64,000 nucleotides of DNA from Phycisphaerae bacterium (GTDB lineage: Bacteria > Planctomycetota > Phycisphaerae > UBA1845 > Fen-1342), in the NCBI GenBank assembly GCA_030428945.1, contig JAUIEC010000005.1:1-64000 (forward strand). Direction: 5' to 3'. Below, in pieces: positions 43,968 to 55,411 of the stretch (within the stretch, counting starts at the first letter, position 1; each line of letters begins with the position of its first letter). Below the pieces are notes generated by a model. That model made no database searches and was not told the DNA's origin. It saw only the letters and a list, made by a program, of their open reading frames with translations. Both the position numbers and the translations under genes were made by a program.

Positions 43968-44747
43968 TCAGCCTGTCGGGCGCCTCAGCAGCAGCAGGAC
44001 TCCGCCCGAGGCCAGCAGCAGCCCGCCCGGTTCGGGGATCAGCGCCATCCCGCGAATCCAGGTGAACCCGTTGTCGAACGAGCGCGACGAAATCACCGCG
44101 CCGCTCACCGGATCGATCTCCGCGATGTCGCCGCCGGCCACGAACACCCGCCCGTCCTCGAGCCGCACGACCGCCTGCGAAACATCCAGGTCCAGCGGGC
44201 CCAGCGTCGCCAGCCGGGTTCCCGTCTGCGGGTCGTACCGCTCCACCAGGCTCTGCGTCACCTCCGGCCGCGCCGTCAGCAGCGTCCCGTCCGGCAGCAG
44301 GTCCATGCCCTGCACCGGATCCTCCAGCAGGCTCACGTAACGCAGCGCCCCCGTCAACGGATCGTACTTCTGCAGGTCGAAGCGCCGCACCGACGCATCG
44401 CCGGCCGCCAGGTAGAACGCGCCGTCGCTCCCGTCGTAAGCCAGCCCACGAACCGTCCGCATCTCCAGTTCGAACGTCCCGACCAGTTCGGCCGTCGCCG
44501 ATTCCAGGTCAATGGCGAACATCCGCTGCAGGGCCGTGTCGGTCCGCACCGTGTACAGCCGGCCGTCGGGCCCCTCGGCCATCGAGTTGTAGTTTCCGGG
44601 CAGGTTGAGCACCTGCGTGCTGGTCTGCCGCGTGTAGTTGACGATGTGAACGCCACCCTGCCAGTCAATCGCCGCGAACAGCAGGTCGGCGCGAAGCGGC
44701 GCGGCCAGCGCAGCCGCCAGCACCATCAGGGCAACCAGTCGAGCCAT
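43968..44747 (-). CDS. PEP-CTERM protein with beta-propeller-like repeats
   Basis: A signal peptide (MARLVALMVLAAALAAPLRA) is followed by about 210 residues of recurring short beta units with G-P-D-G turns (NSMAEGPDGRLYTVRTD, GLAYDGSDGAFYLAAG, GMDLLPDGTLLTARPE), suggesting a propeller. The C-terminus IPEPGGLLLASGGVLLLLRR is a PEP-CTERM sorting signal, cut by an exosortase. AGAGGAT precedes the ATG. It is an outer-envelope or exopolysaccharide-associated protein; its role is unknown. Confidence 0.8.
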   Translation of the reverse strand: MARLVALMVLAAALAAPLRADLLFAAIDWQGGVHIVNYTRQTSTQVLNLPGNYNSMAEGPDGRLYTVRTDTALQRMFAIDLESATAELVGTFELEMRTVRGLAYDGSDGAFYLAAGDASVRRFDLQKYDPLTGALRYVSLLEDPVQGMDLLPDGTLLTARPEVTQSLVERYDPQTGTRLATLGPLDLDVSQAVVRLEDGRVFVAGGDIAEIDPVSGAVISSRSFDNGFTWIRGMALIPEPGGLLLASGGVLLLLRRPTG

Positions 44748-44870
44748 GGCGAGATCCTCTTGACACAGGAAGGTGTTTATCAACCTTAGGCCCCCCGCAC
44801 TACGGGAATCAACTTCCACCCCCCCGGAGCTCCATGAGATCTTCGCCGTCCGTCCAGCCTCAAGACAAAC

Positions 44871-44899
44871 AGCAGCCCGCGCCGATCCGACGCGGGCTG
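44871..44899 (-). terminator. Terminator hairpin after dockerin gene
   Basis: GCAGCCCGCG/CGCGGGCTGC, a perfect 10-bp stem with a 9-base loop, followed on the minus strand by T-rich TGTTTGTCTT. The same hairpin family occurs at 50849-50877 after the other dockerin gene. Confidence 0.65.
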
Positions 44900-44935
44900 C
44901 CTCCCTAACTCACGAACACATCACGTAGTTACATG

Positions 44936-45036
44936 CCTACTTGCATACTTCCTGACTTGCTGTTCTGCCCTCTTGCTCACTTGCTTACTTGCTGACTTGC
45001 TGTTCTGCCTCTTTCTTACTTGCTTACTTGCTTACT
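44936..45036. repeat. Low-complexity CTTACTTG-type repeat
   Basis: About 100 bases of imperfect repeats of ACTTGCTTACTTGCTGACTT, with GACTTGCTGTTCTGCC occurring twice. It lies between a dockerin-gene stop and its terminator hairpin. The low GC stands out in this region. Probably slippage-prone filler. Confidence 0.7.
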
Positions 45037-45042
45037 GATCCA

Positions 45043-46581
45043 TCAGCACGCCACCCCGAAGTTCGCCAGCACGATCGCAAGGTCCGTCAGGTCCACGTCG
45101 CCGTCGTAGTCCACGTCGCCCGCCAGGCCGACGCCCGTCTGGCCGAAGCCCGCCAGCACTTCCGCCAGGTCCGTCAGGTCCACCACGCGATCCCCGTTCG
45201 CATCGCCCGCGCACGGACCCTGCACGCCGATGCCGGTGATCGTGACCACTTCCCCGGCCGCGTCGCTGGTCACCTCGCACAGATCCGCCACCCGGTACTC
45301 GCTGGTCGGACTGACCGGCTCGAACGTGATCGTCTCGATCGGACCGAACACCCGCCCGAGCGGATCCGTGATGATGAAGCACCCCGACAGCGCCGGCGGC
45401 AGCTTGTTGACCCACACGCTCCCGATCGGACACGGGTTGATCGTCCAGACCAGGTCATTGGCGATCAGCGCATCACCGGCCGACGCCCCGAGTTCATCGT
45501 AGAAGGTCGCCACGTAGTCGCTCGCACCGACGCCCGAGAAGTCCAGGCTGATCTGCACCTCACCGGTGGCCGGGTTCGTCGACAGGGTCCGGGAAACGCA
45601 CGCGGTGTCCGGCGTCCCCGCATCGCCCCGGCGGAGGAACACCACCGTCTCGCTGCCGCTCAGCGGCGGGCCGAGCGTCGCCACCGACAACGCACTGCCC
45701 AGGGCGACCTCACCCGCCTCGAAGATCCGCACGCCGTCCTGGCCACTGCTGCCCAGGTTCGAGACGGCCAGCACCCGGTCCGCGCGGACGCACGGGGCCG
45801 GCCCGGCACAGACCTCGTCGAGGTGCGCCGAACCGGCCCCCCAACTGCTCGCACCGAACGTGCCCAGCGCCGCGTTGTCCAGCACCAGTTCGTTCGGATC
45901 GGTGCCCGTCACACGCAGCGTTTCCGCGTGGCCGCCGACCGGCGTCCCGACCGGCAGGATCGGCGTAATCACGCGCAGACCCGGGTACGGATCACCGTTG
46001 AGGTTCGTGCCGGTCGCACACGAGTAGACCCACTGCGTCACCCACCTGCCTTCCGCTTCGTTCCACCGCGTGAAACTCCACCAGACCGGCGGCGAACCGT
46101 CCGGGCAGTTCGGAACGACCACGTTGTCCTGCGTCTGCGGACCACCCGTCGTCGTCTCCGAGACGATCGCGCCGTTCGAGCCGTACACGATCGTGTGCAC
46201 CGCCGTCGCGCCGAGCGCCGTGAAGTCGGTCGTCACCGTCACCGATCCGTCGCCACCGCTCTGCAGCGTGGTCAGGCTCATGCCCTGGCCGGCGTCATCG
46301 CGCCATTCCGCCTGCAGCGTGCCGGTACGCGCCAGGAAGGTGCCCATCTCGATCGATACACCGCCGCCGTGCGCACTGCGAAAGTGCACTTCGACGCCGT
46401 CCTTGCCCGTGCTTCCCAGGCAGCACGCCCGCAGCTTCCGACCGTTCGCCGCCAGCGAAGTTACCCCGCCCAGCGGATCATGCAGCAGACCGCTCGCGTA
46501 CGTCCCCGCCCCAGGCTGCCCCGCCGCGCTGCCGACCAGACCGCCCGCCATCACCAGTATCGTCGTCACCCGTAGCCTCAT
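45043..46581 (-). CDS. Secreted protein with C-terminal dockerin-like pair
   Basis: A 512-residue protein with signal peptide (MRLRVTTILVMAGGLVGSAA), a large region with beta character and no recognised catalytic domain (VSIEMGTFLARTGTLQAEWR, SLSVATLGPPLSG), and a C-terminal pair of Ca-binding loops: GDANGDRVVDLTDLAEVLAG and GDVDYDGDVDLTDLAIVLAN. Dockerins bind cohesins, but in planctomycetes they occur in many exported proteins whose partners are unknown. GGAG lies eight bases before the ATG. It diverges from the sigma/kinase operon at 46820. Confidence 0.8.
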   Translation of the reverse strand: MRLRVTTILVMAGGLVGSAAGQPGAGTYASGLLHDPLGGVTSLAANGRKLRACCLGSTGKDGVEVHFRSAHGGGVSIEMGTFLARTGTLQAEWRDDAGQGMSLTTLQSGGDGSVTVTTDFTALGATAVHTIVYGSNGAIVSETTTGGPQTQDNVVVPNCPDGSPPVWWSFTRWNEAEGRWVTQWVYSCATGTNLNGDPYPGLRVITPILPVGTPVGGHAETLRVTGTDPNELVLDNAALGTFGASSWGAGSAHLDEVCAGPAPCVRADRVLAVSNLGSSGQDGVRIFEAGEVALGSALSVATLGPPLSGSETVVFLRRGDAGTPDTACVSRTLSTNPATGEVQISLDFSGVGASDYVATFYDELGASAGDALIANDLVWTINPCPIGSVWVNKLPPALSGCFIITDPLGRVFGPIETITFEPVSPTSEYRVADLCEVTSDAAGEVVTITGIGVQGPCAGDANGDRVVDLTDLAEVLAGFGQTGVGLAGDVDYDGDVDLTDLAIVLANFGVAC

Positions 46582-46660
46582 GGCGCATTCTCCATCACTT
46601 GTTGTGGCCCGCCGGCTCAGGCCGCGGCCAATACGCAGGCCACAGCCGACCCGCCGGACA

Positions 46661-46695
46661 GGTCGTTCCACTGGTGTCTCCGCACCGGAACGACC
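46661..46695. promoter_or_regulatory. Large dyad between divergent dockerin and sigma genes
   Basis: GGTCGTTCC (46661-46669) and GGAACGACC (46687-46695) form a perfect 9-bp dyad with an inner GGTG/CACC pair. It lies in the shared upstream region of the dockerin gene (start 46581) and the ECF sigma gene (start 46820), so it may be an operator acting on both. Confidence 0.5.
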
Positions 46696-46819
46696 CGATC
46701 TCCAGGCAGCGATGGAAAAAACTTCTCAAATCCGAACAGGCGGCCATCCGCGGAACAGGACTTGGATGCCCGTTACGCACGCGCTACCATGGGGTTACGA
46801 CCCAGAGCGAGCCGCCCGC

Positions 46820-47428
46820 ATGGAGCAGGAAAACCAGGAACGCACCACGACCGAACTGCTCGACGGCCTCCATGCCAGCAACACCACGGCCTGGAACGAC
46901 TTCGATCGCCGCTACCGCCCGATCCTCGTCGGTTTCCTGCACCGCATGGGCCTCGGCCACGCCGACGCCGCCGACGTCGCCCAGGAAACCCTCGCCCGCT
47001 TCGTCCGCGACTACCGCCGAAACATGTACGACCGCCGCCAGGGACGACTCCGCACCTGGCTGATCGCCATCGCCCGCCATCGCATCGCCGACCTGCGCCG
47101 CGCCGCCGCCCGGCGCGGACTCCAGGCCGGCACCTCCGTCCTTGCGACGCTCTCCGACGGCGTCGATGCCGAAGCCGCCTGGGACGCCGAACAACGCGGC
47201 CACATCTTCAACCAGGCCATCCGAGAACTGCGGGCCGCCGGCCGCTTCCAGGAACGCACCATCGAGGCCTTCGAACGCGTCATGCTCCGCCAGGAACCCG
47301 TCGAACAGGTCGCCGACGACCTCGGCCTCACCCCGCAGGAAATCTACAACGCCAAGCACCGCGTCGTGCAGCGACTCCGCAGCATCGTCCAGCGCTACGA
47401 AATCGACCTCGGCGGCGGCGACCCATGA
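46820..47428 (+). CDS. ECF-type sigma factor
   Basis: The 202-residue protein has region 2 (WNDFDRRYRPILVGFLHRMG, ADAADVAQETLARFVRDYRR) and region 4 (AFERVMLRQEPVEQVADDLG, LTPQEIYNAKHRVVQRLRSI). The open frame runs far upstream, but the match to sigma factors starts near this ATG. The stop overlaps the start of the kinase gene, and that protein begins with a zinc-binding anti-sigma-like motif, so kinase and sigma factor are probably linked in signalling. Confidence 0.8.
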   Translation: MEQENQERTTTELLDGLHASNTTAWNDFDRRYRPILVGFLHRMGLGHADAADVAQETLARFVRDYRRNMYDRRQGRLRTWLIAIARHRIADLRRAAARRGLQAGTSVLATLSDGVDAEAAWDAEQRGHIFNQAIRELRAAGRFQERTIEAFERVMLRQEPVEQVADDLGLTPQEIYNAKHRVVQRLRSIVQRYEIDLGGGDP

Positions 47429-50400
47429 CCAGCACCCCCTGCCCGGCCACCGAAGCACTCGAGGCCCTCGCACTCGGGCACGACCCCGCCGACGAGATGA
47501 ATCGGCACCTCGCGAACTGCCCGGCCTGCCGCGCCCGACTCGAAACCCTCCGCGAAGAAAACGCCTTCCTGCACGGCTTCGCCATCGACGGTTCGCTTCC
47601 GGCCGTGACCGGCGAAGAAGACCCGCTCCGCAACTTCGCGGTGCCCGGATACGAGATCCTTCGCGAGATTCACCGCGGAGGCCAGGGCGTCGTCTACCAG
47701 GCCCGCCAGCAGTCCACCCGGCGCGACGTCGCCCTCAAGGTCATGCGCCAGGGAACGTTCGCCACCCGCGCCGACCGGGCCCGCTTCGATCGCGAAGTCG
47801 AAACCCTCGGGCGACTCGACCACCCCAACATCGTCACCGTGCACGACGCCGGGGTCGTCCGCGGATTCCACTACGTCGTGATGGACTTCGTGGACGGACA
47901 CGACCTCGACGACTGGGCCGACCCGCGACGCCACGACCCGACCCACCCGCGGGCTCCGCGCGACCTGGTCCGCCTGTTCGTCCAGGTCTGCGACGCCGTC
48001 CACGCCGCCCACCTGCGCGGCGTCATCCACCGCGACCTGAAACCCAGCAACATCCGCGTCGACCAGGACGGCCGACCGCTCGTGCTCGATTTCGGCCTGG
48101 CCAAGACCACGGACGAAAGCACCGAACCAAGCATGACCCGCACCGGCCAGTTCGTCGGCTCGCTGCCGTGGGCCTCGCCCGAGCAGGTCGAGGGCAGCGC
48201 CGAAATCGATCTCCGCACCGATGTCTATTCGCTCGGTGTCATCCTCTTTCAACTGCTGACCGGCCAGTTGCCGTTTCCGATCGACAGCAACCTGCGACAG
48301 ACCCTCGACAACATCCTGACCCGCGAACCAACCCGCCCGAGCCTGCTCGCGGGCCAGCGCGTCGACAGCGACGAACTCGACACGATCGTCCTCAAGTGCC
48401 TCGCCAAGGACCGCGACCGCCGCTACCAGAGCGCCGGCGAACTCGCCCAGGACCTCCGCCGCCACCTCGCCGGCGATCCGATCGAAGCCAAGCGCGACAG
48501 CGCCCTCTACGTCCTCCGCAAGACGCTCGGACGCTATCGCCTGCGCGTCGCCGCCGCCGGTGCCCTGCTCCTGCTGACCGGCATCTTCGCCATCATCATG
48601 ACGATGGCCTACCGGCGCGCCGCCCTGCTCGAACGCCAGGCCGTCCGCAACGCGGAGTCGTTCGCCGAACTCCTCTCGCAGAGCCGCATCGAACAGGGCC
48701 GCCTCGCCGGACTGCTCGGCAACCACCGGCAGGCCGAAACCCTCCTGTGGCGCGAACTGCTGACCACCCGCGACACCGAGGGCCCAACCCGCCTGGCCAC
48801 GCCCCCCGGAAGAGCCGACGCCTGGTGGGCCCTCTGGGATCTCCACCGCACCAGCGGATGCCTGCGGACCATCCCCCTGCCCTCGACCCCGCGCACCGCC
48901 AGCTACAGCACCCGCGACCGACGCTTCCGCACCATCGACGTCAACGGACAAGGCACGCTCCTCGACCTCGACGGCAACGCCACCGGTCTGCCGCCGCTCG
49001 AAACCACACCGAACGCCGGCCTGCCCGATGTCCACCCCTCCGGCCGGTGGGCCCTGACGATCACGCCGACCCACTACCAACTCTGGCGAATCGGATCACC
49101 GCAACCCGTCCTGCAACGGCCTCACGACGAGGGCCCGCGCGGCAACGCAACGCTCTCGCCCGACGGCAGCCTGCTCGCCACCCGCGCCGCCGGCCAGGCC
49201 GCCCTCTACCGCACCGACGACTTCACCGAGATCGCCCGCTTCGACCCCGACGGACCGCCCCTCGATGCACTGGCACTCTCGCACGACGCCACCCGACTGG
49301 CCACCCGCGACATCCGCGGCCGACTGACCATCTGGGACATCGCCACCCGCCGGATTCTGCACCAGTTCCCCGACCAGGAGGCCGAACGCACCACCCCCCG
49401 TGCCGCCGACCTGCGCTTCGCCCCCGGTGACAACCTGCTCGTCGACGCCTGGATCGGCGGCCCCGGGCGGATCATCAATCTCGATCGGCAACCGCCGCAG
49501 GTCATCCCGCTCCAGGAGTCCCCCGGTTCGTATCGGGTGGTCGCCTTCGATCCCACGGGCCGGCAGCTTGCGGTCGGCGACCTCGACGGCACCGTCCGCC
49601 TGTTCCGCACGAGCGACGGCGCCCGCCAGCGGACGTTCGTCGCCCACGACCGCATCCGCAGCCTCGGCTTCGTCGACCGTCAGACGCTCTGGACCAGCGA
49701 TGAGAGCATCCGGCTCTGGGACCTGCGCACCGATGCGCACCAGCGCGTCGAAACCATCCCCGGCGAGCCCTTCCTGCACACCGTCGCCGTCGCCCCCGAC
49801 GGAAGCTGGATCGCGGTCGGCGGTGGAACCGGCCAACTCCGCCTTCGACGCCGCGACGCCGCCAGCGCCTGGCAGACCATCCCGATCGCCAACCCCGCCG
49901 TCATGCCATCCATCGCGATCGCCCCCGACGGCGCCGCGCTCGCCGCCGCCAGCTACGCCAACACGGTCCTGCTCTGGAAACTGGACGACGCCGGCCAGGT
50001 CCGGGCACCCGACGCCCCGCTGCATCTGACCCATCCCAGCCGGGTCAGCCACGTGCGTTTCAACACCGACGGGAACCGCCTGGTGACCGCCTGCGACGAC
50101 GGCCAGGTCCGCGTCTGGGAAGCCGAGGACGGGCAGCACATCACGACCCTGCCGTGCGGTTCGGACCGCCTGCCGCAGGTCGCCATCGATCCCACGGGGC
50201 AGCACATCGCCGCCGCCCGCCGCGACGGCGGCCTGCTGGTCTGGAACGTCAGTGCGCAGAACCCCCGCGTGGCGTTCTGGTCACCGTTCTCCGACAACCC
50301 GCTGGTGCTGCAGAAGCCCGGCGAACTTCCGGTCCGTACGGTCCGCTTCAGCAACGACGGGGCGACGCTGTACTCGGCCGGCGCGGATCACACCATCCAC

Positions 50401-50808
50401 CTCTGGAGCATTCCCGAGGGCGCCCCGCTCGCGAGCCTGGCGGGACACAGTCACGAGATCTACTGCCTCGACGTCTCGCGCGACGGCAGCCTGCTCGCCA
50501 GCGGCGACGCCGGCGGCAACGTGCACGTCTGGGACGCCCGGGGACACCGGCACCTGCTGACCCTCGGCGGACACAGCGGCGCGGTCATGGCCATCTGCTT
50601 CACGCCGGACGGCGGACTGGTCACCGTTTCGCTGGACGGATCGCTCCGCTGGTGGGACCTGGGCTTCTACCGCCGCCACATCGCCGGTCAGGTCGATGCC
50701 CAGCTTCGCCGACTCGCCCCCGCCCTCGCCGAAACCTCCCGCGCCGCCGCCTGGCGAAACTGGGCCGCCCGAATCCTCGCGCCGTCTCACCCACCCCCGT
50801 CCCCGTAA
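47425..50808 (+). CDS. Ser/Thr kinase with anti-sigma-like N-terminus and WD40 domain
   Basis: The 1127-residue protein begins with a zinc-finger-like HLANCPAC (27-34), followed by a kinase domain at about 75-345 (EIHRGGQGVVYQARQ, catalytic HRDLKPSN near 201, DFGLAK near 222, APE-type SLPWASPEQ). A TM segment follows at about 373-395 (AAGALLLLTGIFAIIMTMAY) and a WD40-repeat region from about 480 to the end (VRVWEAEDGQHITTL, TIHLWSIPEGAPLASLAGHS). The propeller should lie outside the cytoplasm and sense a ligand. It overlaps the sigma gene by four bases. Confidence 0.85.
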   Translation: MTSTPCPATEALEALALGHDPADEMNRHLANCPACRARLETLREENAFLHGFAIDGSLPAVTGEEDPLRNFAVPGYEILREIHRGGQGVVYQARQQSTRRDVALKVMRQGTFATRADRARFDREVETLGRLDHPNIVTVHDAGVVRGFHYVVMDFVDGHDLDDWADPRRHDPTHPRAPRDLVRLFVQVCDAVHAAHLRGVIHRDLKPSNIRVDQDGRPLVLDFGLAKTTDESTEPSMTRTGQFVGSLPWASPEQVEGSAEIDLRTDVYSLGVILFQLLTGQLPFPIDSNLRQTLDNILTREPTRPSLLAGQRVDSDELDTIVLKCLAKDRDRRYQSAGELAQDLRRHLAGDPIEAKRDSALYVLRKTLGRYRLRVAAAGALLLLTGIFAIIMTMAYRRAALLERQAVRNAESFAELLSQSRIEQGRLAGLLGNHRQAETLLWRELLTTRDTEGPTRLATPPGRADAWWALWDLHRTSGCLRTIPLPSTPRTASYSTRDRRFRTIDVNGQGTLLDLDGNATGLPPLETTPNAGLPDVHPSGRWALTITPTHYQLWRIGSPQPVLQRPHDEGPRGNATLSPDGSLLATRAAGQAALYRTDDFTEIARFDPDGPPLDALALSHDATRLATRDIRGRLTIWDIATRRILHQFPDQEAERTTPRAADLRFAPGDNLLVDAWIGGPGRIINLDRQPPQVIPLQESPGSYRVVAFDPTGRQLAVGDLDGTVRLFRTSDGARQRTFVAHDRIRSLGFVDRQTLWTSDESIRLWDLRTDAHQRVETIPGEPFLHTVAVAPDGSWIAVGGGTGQLRLRRRDAASAWQTIPIANPAVMPSIAIAPDGAALAAASYANTVLLWKLDDAGQVRAPDAPLHLTHPSRVSHVRFNTDGNRLVTACDDGQVRVWEAEDGQHITTLPCGSDRLPQVAIDPTGQHIAAARRDGGLLVWNVSAQNPRVAFWSPFSDNPLVLQKPGELPVRTVRFSNDGATLYSAGADHTIHLWSIPEGAPLASLAGHSHEIYCLDVSRDGSLLASGDAGGNVHVWDARGHRHLLTLGGHSGAVMAICFTPDGGLVTVSLDGSLRWWDLGFYRRHIAGQVDAQLRRLAPALAETSRAAAWRNWAARILAPSHPPPSP

Positions 50809-50848
50809 CCCGCGCGTCCGACACACGCACCGTCGCTCGAACACGCAG

Positions 50849-50877
50849 GCAGCCCGCGCCAAACCGACGCGCGCTGC
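50849..50877 (-). terminator. Hairpin between convergent kinase and dockerin genes
   Basis: GCAGCCCGCG (50849-50858) and CGCGCGCTGC (50868-50877), a stem with one mismatch and a 9-base loop, are closely related in sequence to the hairpin at 44871-44899. It lies between the ends of two convergent genes and may serve both. No T run. Confidence 0.55.
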
Positions 50878-50910
50878 CCAGTCCCTACGGACCTGATCAG
50901 TCTGCCGGCC

Positions 50911-52899
<1,989 letters not shown>

Positions 52900-53014
52900 G
52901 GATCGTCTTCCCTCTTGAAGGCCAGGATCGGGCGCGTGAGACGTGCGCTGGCCCACGCCCGTCCCCAGGGACTGAGCGATGGGGCCGGCGGGCGCGCCAC
53001 GCGAAAAGTGGCGG

Positions 53015-55411
53015 CTAGTCGGAAGTCGTCAGGCTGAGGTCGTCGAACTCGACGAGGTTGTATTCGCGGGTGTCCTCCGCGTCGGAGTAGAGGCGGAAGA
53101 TCAGCGGGTCGGCGGGATGATGGGCGGTGTCGAGTTCGTGCCAGGCGCCGTCGTAGGCGGCGAGCGTGAAGTGTGGTCCGCGGCGGGTGATCCGCAGGCG
53201 GCCGGTGCTGCGCGTGGCGGACAGATCGGTTGCAGCGCCGGGGCGGTCGTCGAAGCGGGCGCGGTGCAGATCGCTGGCGGGGCCGGCGGTGCGGACGCGT
53301 TCGACGGCCGCGATCGGAGCGAGCGTGGTGGCGTCGAGGACGGCGAGTCCGACGCGGTGCTCGGCGGCCGGTTCGTCCGGGAAGGAGGCGAGGTTGTAGG
53401 TGATGGTGAGCTGGAAATCGCCGCAGAGGCGGAAGCGGGCGGGGTCGAGTTGGCACCCGGCCCAGTCGCGGTCGGCATTCTGGCGGCGGATGCGCAGTGT
53501 TCCGCCGGATTCGAGTGGATAGCCGTTTCCGCGGGTCTGAAAGCGTGGGTCGATGACGCTGCCGCCGAAGTCGTCGGCGAGGTCATCGAGGCAGATCGGT
53601 TCGGGTGGGAAGGTGGTGGTAACGCGGAAGTCACTGAAGCTGACCGTGGCGGCGTTGGTGGTGTAGAAGGTGGACGAGAACAGTCCGAGTCCGAGGGCGG
53701 TGTCGGGTACCGCACCGGTCGCGAGCTCCTGCCAGGCGTCGTCGCGCCAGTAGTAAAGGGCGCCGCGCGTGCCGCGGCGGACGATCCGCAGGCGTCCGTC
53801 GGTCAGGTCGTAGGGGGTCACCGTCGCCCGGCAGTCTCCGGCGATCAGGACGCCCTGGATGCGGTCGGACGGCCAGTCTTCGCACTCCGGGTTCACCTCG
53901 CGGTAGCGGCTGATGTAGATCACCGGTGTGGCCGAGAACGGATCGCTGGTCCAGACGCCGACATGCACGGCGCCGCTGTCGAGGTCCGGCAGCTCCGCGG
54001 CGAACCGGACGGTGATGTCGAAGTCGCCGCGCAGGAAGCAGTGGGCGGGGTCGAGCACGTAGCTGGTGCGGCCGATCAGGGTCAGGTGGCCGTCGCGTTC
54101 GAGCGCGGTCCCCTCGACGACGAAGCGCGGGTCGGGTTGGCCGTCGCGGAAGTCGTCGACGAACGAGGGGAGCGGGGGAATCTCGCGAAACATGCCGCGG
54201 CGCATTTCGCCGAGGGTCGCTTCGGCGGCGCGGAGTTTCTGCTCGGCGTCGGCCCGGGCGCGTTCGGCGACGCGGTACATCAAGGCGAAACCGATCGCGG
54301 AGGCGAGGACAACGACGAAGATGCTGGCGGCGGCGGTCGTGAACTGCCAGTGTCGGCGGAGGTTCTTGCGGAGGACGTACCAGGTGCTGTCGCGGCGGGC
54401 GGCGATCGGGCGGCCGTCCTGGAGTCGGCGGAGATCGGCCGCCAGTGCACCGGCGCTCTGGTAGCGACGATCCGGTTGCTTGGCCAGGCACTTGCGCAGA
54501 ATGGTCTCGAGTTCGTACCCGGGCCGGCGGCGCGGATCGCTGCTGGACGGATCAACTTCCAGGATGTTCCGCATCACCGAAGGGACATCACCACCCACGT
54601 CGTACGGGAAACCGCCCGTGACCGCGTGCCAGAAAACCACCCCGAGCGCGTACACGTCCGTCCGAACGTCGATCTCGCGATGCTCACCGCGGGCCTGCTC
54701 CGGCGCCGACCACGGCAGCGAACCGACGAACTGGCCGGTCCGCGTCATCGCCGCCCCCGGCCCCTCGCCCGTGTCGAGCTTGGCAAGACCGAAATCCACG
54801 ATGTGCGGGTTCCCCTCGCGATCCACCAGGATGTTCGCGGGCTTCAAGTCGCGGTGAATCACACCACGGACATGGGCCGCCTGGACGGCTTCGGCGATCC
54901 GCGCGAACAGATCGATCCGCTCCGACCGACCCGGCGGCGCCGCCGCCAGGTACGCGTCCAGCGGTTGCCCGTCGATGTAGTCCATCACGAAGTACGACAC
55001 ACCGTTGTGCACGCCGCTGTCGTGCACGGTGACGATCGCCGGGTGCCGCAACTGCCCCAGAATCTGCACTTCCCGCTGCTGGCGGACACGCTCCGCGACA
55101 CTGCTGCCGGCCCCGCCCCGCAGAACCTTGACCGCCACCTCGCGACCCGTCGATCGCTGCTCGGCCAGGTACACGACCCCCTGCCCCCCCTGGTGCAGCA
55201 ACTGGATCAGGTCGAAGCCCGGCAGCTCACGAATGATCCGCGGACCGCCGTCGGTGGCCGGCCCGTCCGGCGCAACCCAGGCGCGGGCCCGGCGAACCAG
55301 TTCACGCTGCGAAACTCGGGCGGAAGGCTTGGGCACGTGCATTCCCGTTCGGCGGTCGGCCGGATGCGGCCCTACCGCTTCTGAAAGCGGTCTCCCGCGT
55401 CGGCGTGTCAC
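53015..55411 (-). CDS. Ser/Thr kinase with two extracellular beta-sandwich domains
   Basis: The 798-residue protein has a kinase domain at 65-330 (LLHQGGQGVVYLAE, HRDLKPAN at 187-194, DFGLAK at 206-211), one TM at about 357-380 (AASIFVVVLASAIGFALMYR), a short coiled coil, and two tandem outer domains of about 180 residues each, starting FVDDFRDGQPDPRF (417) and LADDFGGSVIDPRF. Each has an F/L-x-GDF-x-x-T/I strand shared with the dockerin protein encoded downstream. The GTG start overlaps the sigma stop (GTGA); an ATG at 55342 is also possible. A ligand-sensing receptor kinase is inferred. Confidence 0.85.
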   Translation of the reverse strand: MTRRRGRPLSEAVGPHPADRRTGMHVPKPSARVSQRELVRRARAWVAPDGPATDGGPRIIRELPGFDLIQLLHQGGQGVVYLAEQRSTGREVAVKVLRGGAGSSVAERVRQQREVQILGQLRHPAIVTVHDSGVHNGVSYFVMDYIDGQPLDAYLAAAPPGRSERIDLFARIAEAVQAAHVRGVIHRDLKPANILVDREGNPHIVDFGLAKLDTGEGPGAAMTRTGQFVGSLPWSAPEQARGEHREIDVRTDVYALGVVFWHAVTGGFPYDVGGDVPSVMRNILEVDPSSSDPRRRPGYELETILRKCLAKQPDRRYQSAGALAADLRRLQDGRPIAARRDSTWYVLRKNLRRHWQFTTAAASIFVVVLASAIGFALMYRVAERARADAEQKLRAAEATLGEMRRGMFREIPPLPSFVDDFRDGQPDPRFVVEGTALERDGHLTLIGRTSYVLDPAHCFLRGDFDITVRFAAELPDLDSGAVHVGVWTSDPFSATPVIYISRYREVNPECEDWPSDRIQGVLIAGDCRATVTPYDLTDGRLRIVRRGTRGALYYWRDDAWQELATGAVPDTALGLGLFSSTFYTTNAATVSFSDFRVTTTFPPEPICLDDLADDFGGSVIDPRFQTRGNGYPLESGGTLRIRRQNADRDWAGCQLDPARFRLCGDFQLTITYNLASFPDEPAAEHRVGLAVLDATTLAPIAAVERVRTAGPASDLHRARFDDRPGAATDLSATRSTGRLRITRRGPHFTLAAYDGAWHELDTAHHPADPLIFRLYSDAEDTREYNLVEFDDLSLTTSD

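Noticed and set aside
44936..45036. Possible CRISPR array in the CTTACTTG repeats
   Set aside because: The repeat units are short, imperfect and contiguous without unique spacers; no cas genes are present.
44989..46575. 528-residue plus-strand frame opposite the 45043-46581 dockerin gene
   Set aside because: Arg/His-rich without domains; the minus strand has signal peptide and Ca-binding loops.
46070..46819. 250-codon upstream extension of the sigma factor frame
   Set aside because: It overlaps the divergent dockerin gene and its composition changes at the ATG at 46820, where sigma similarity starts.
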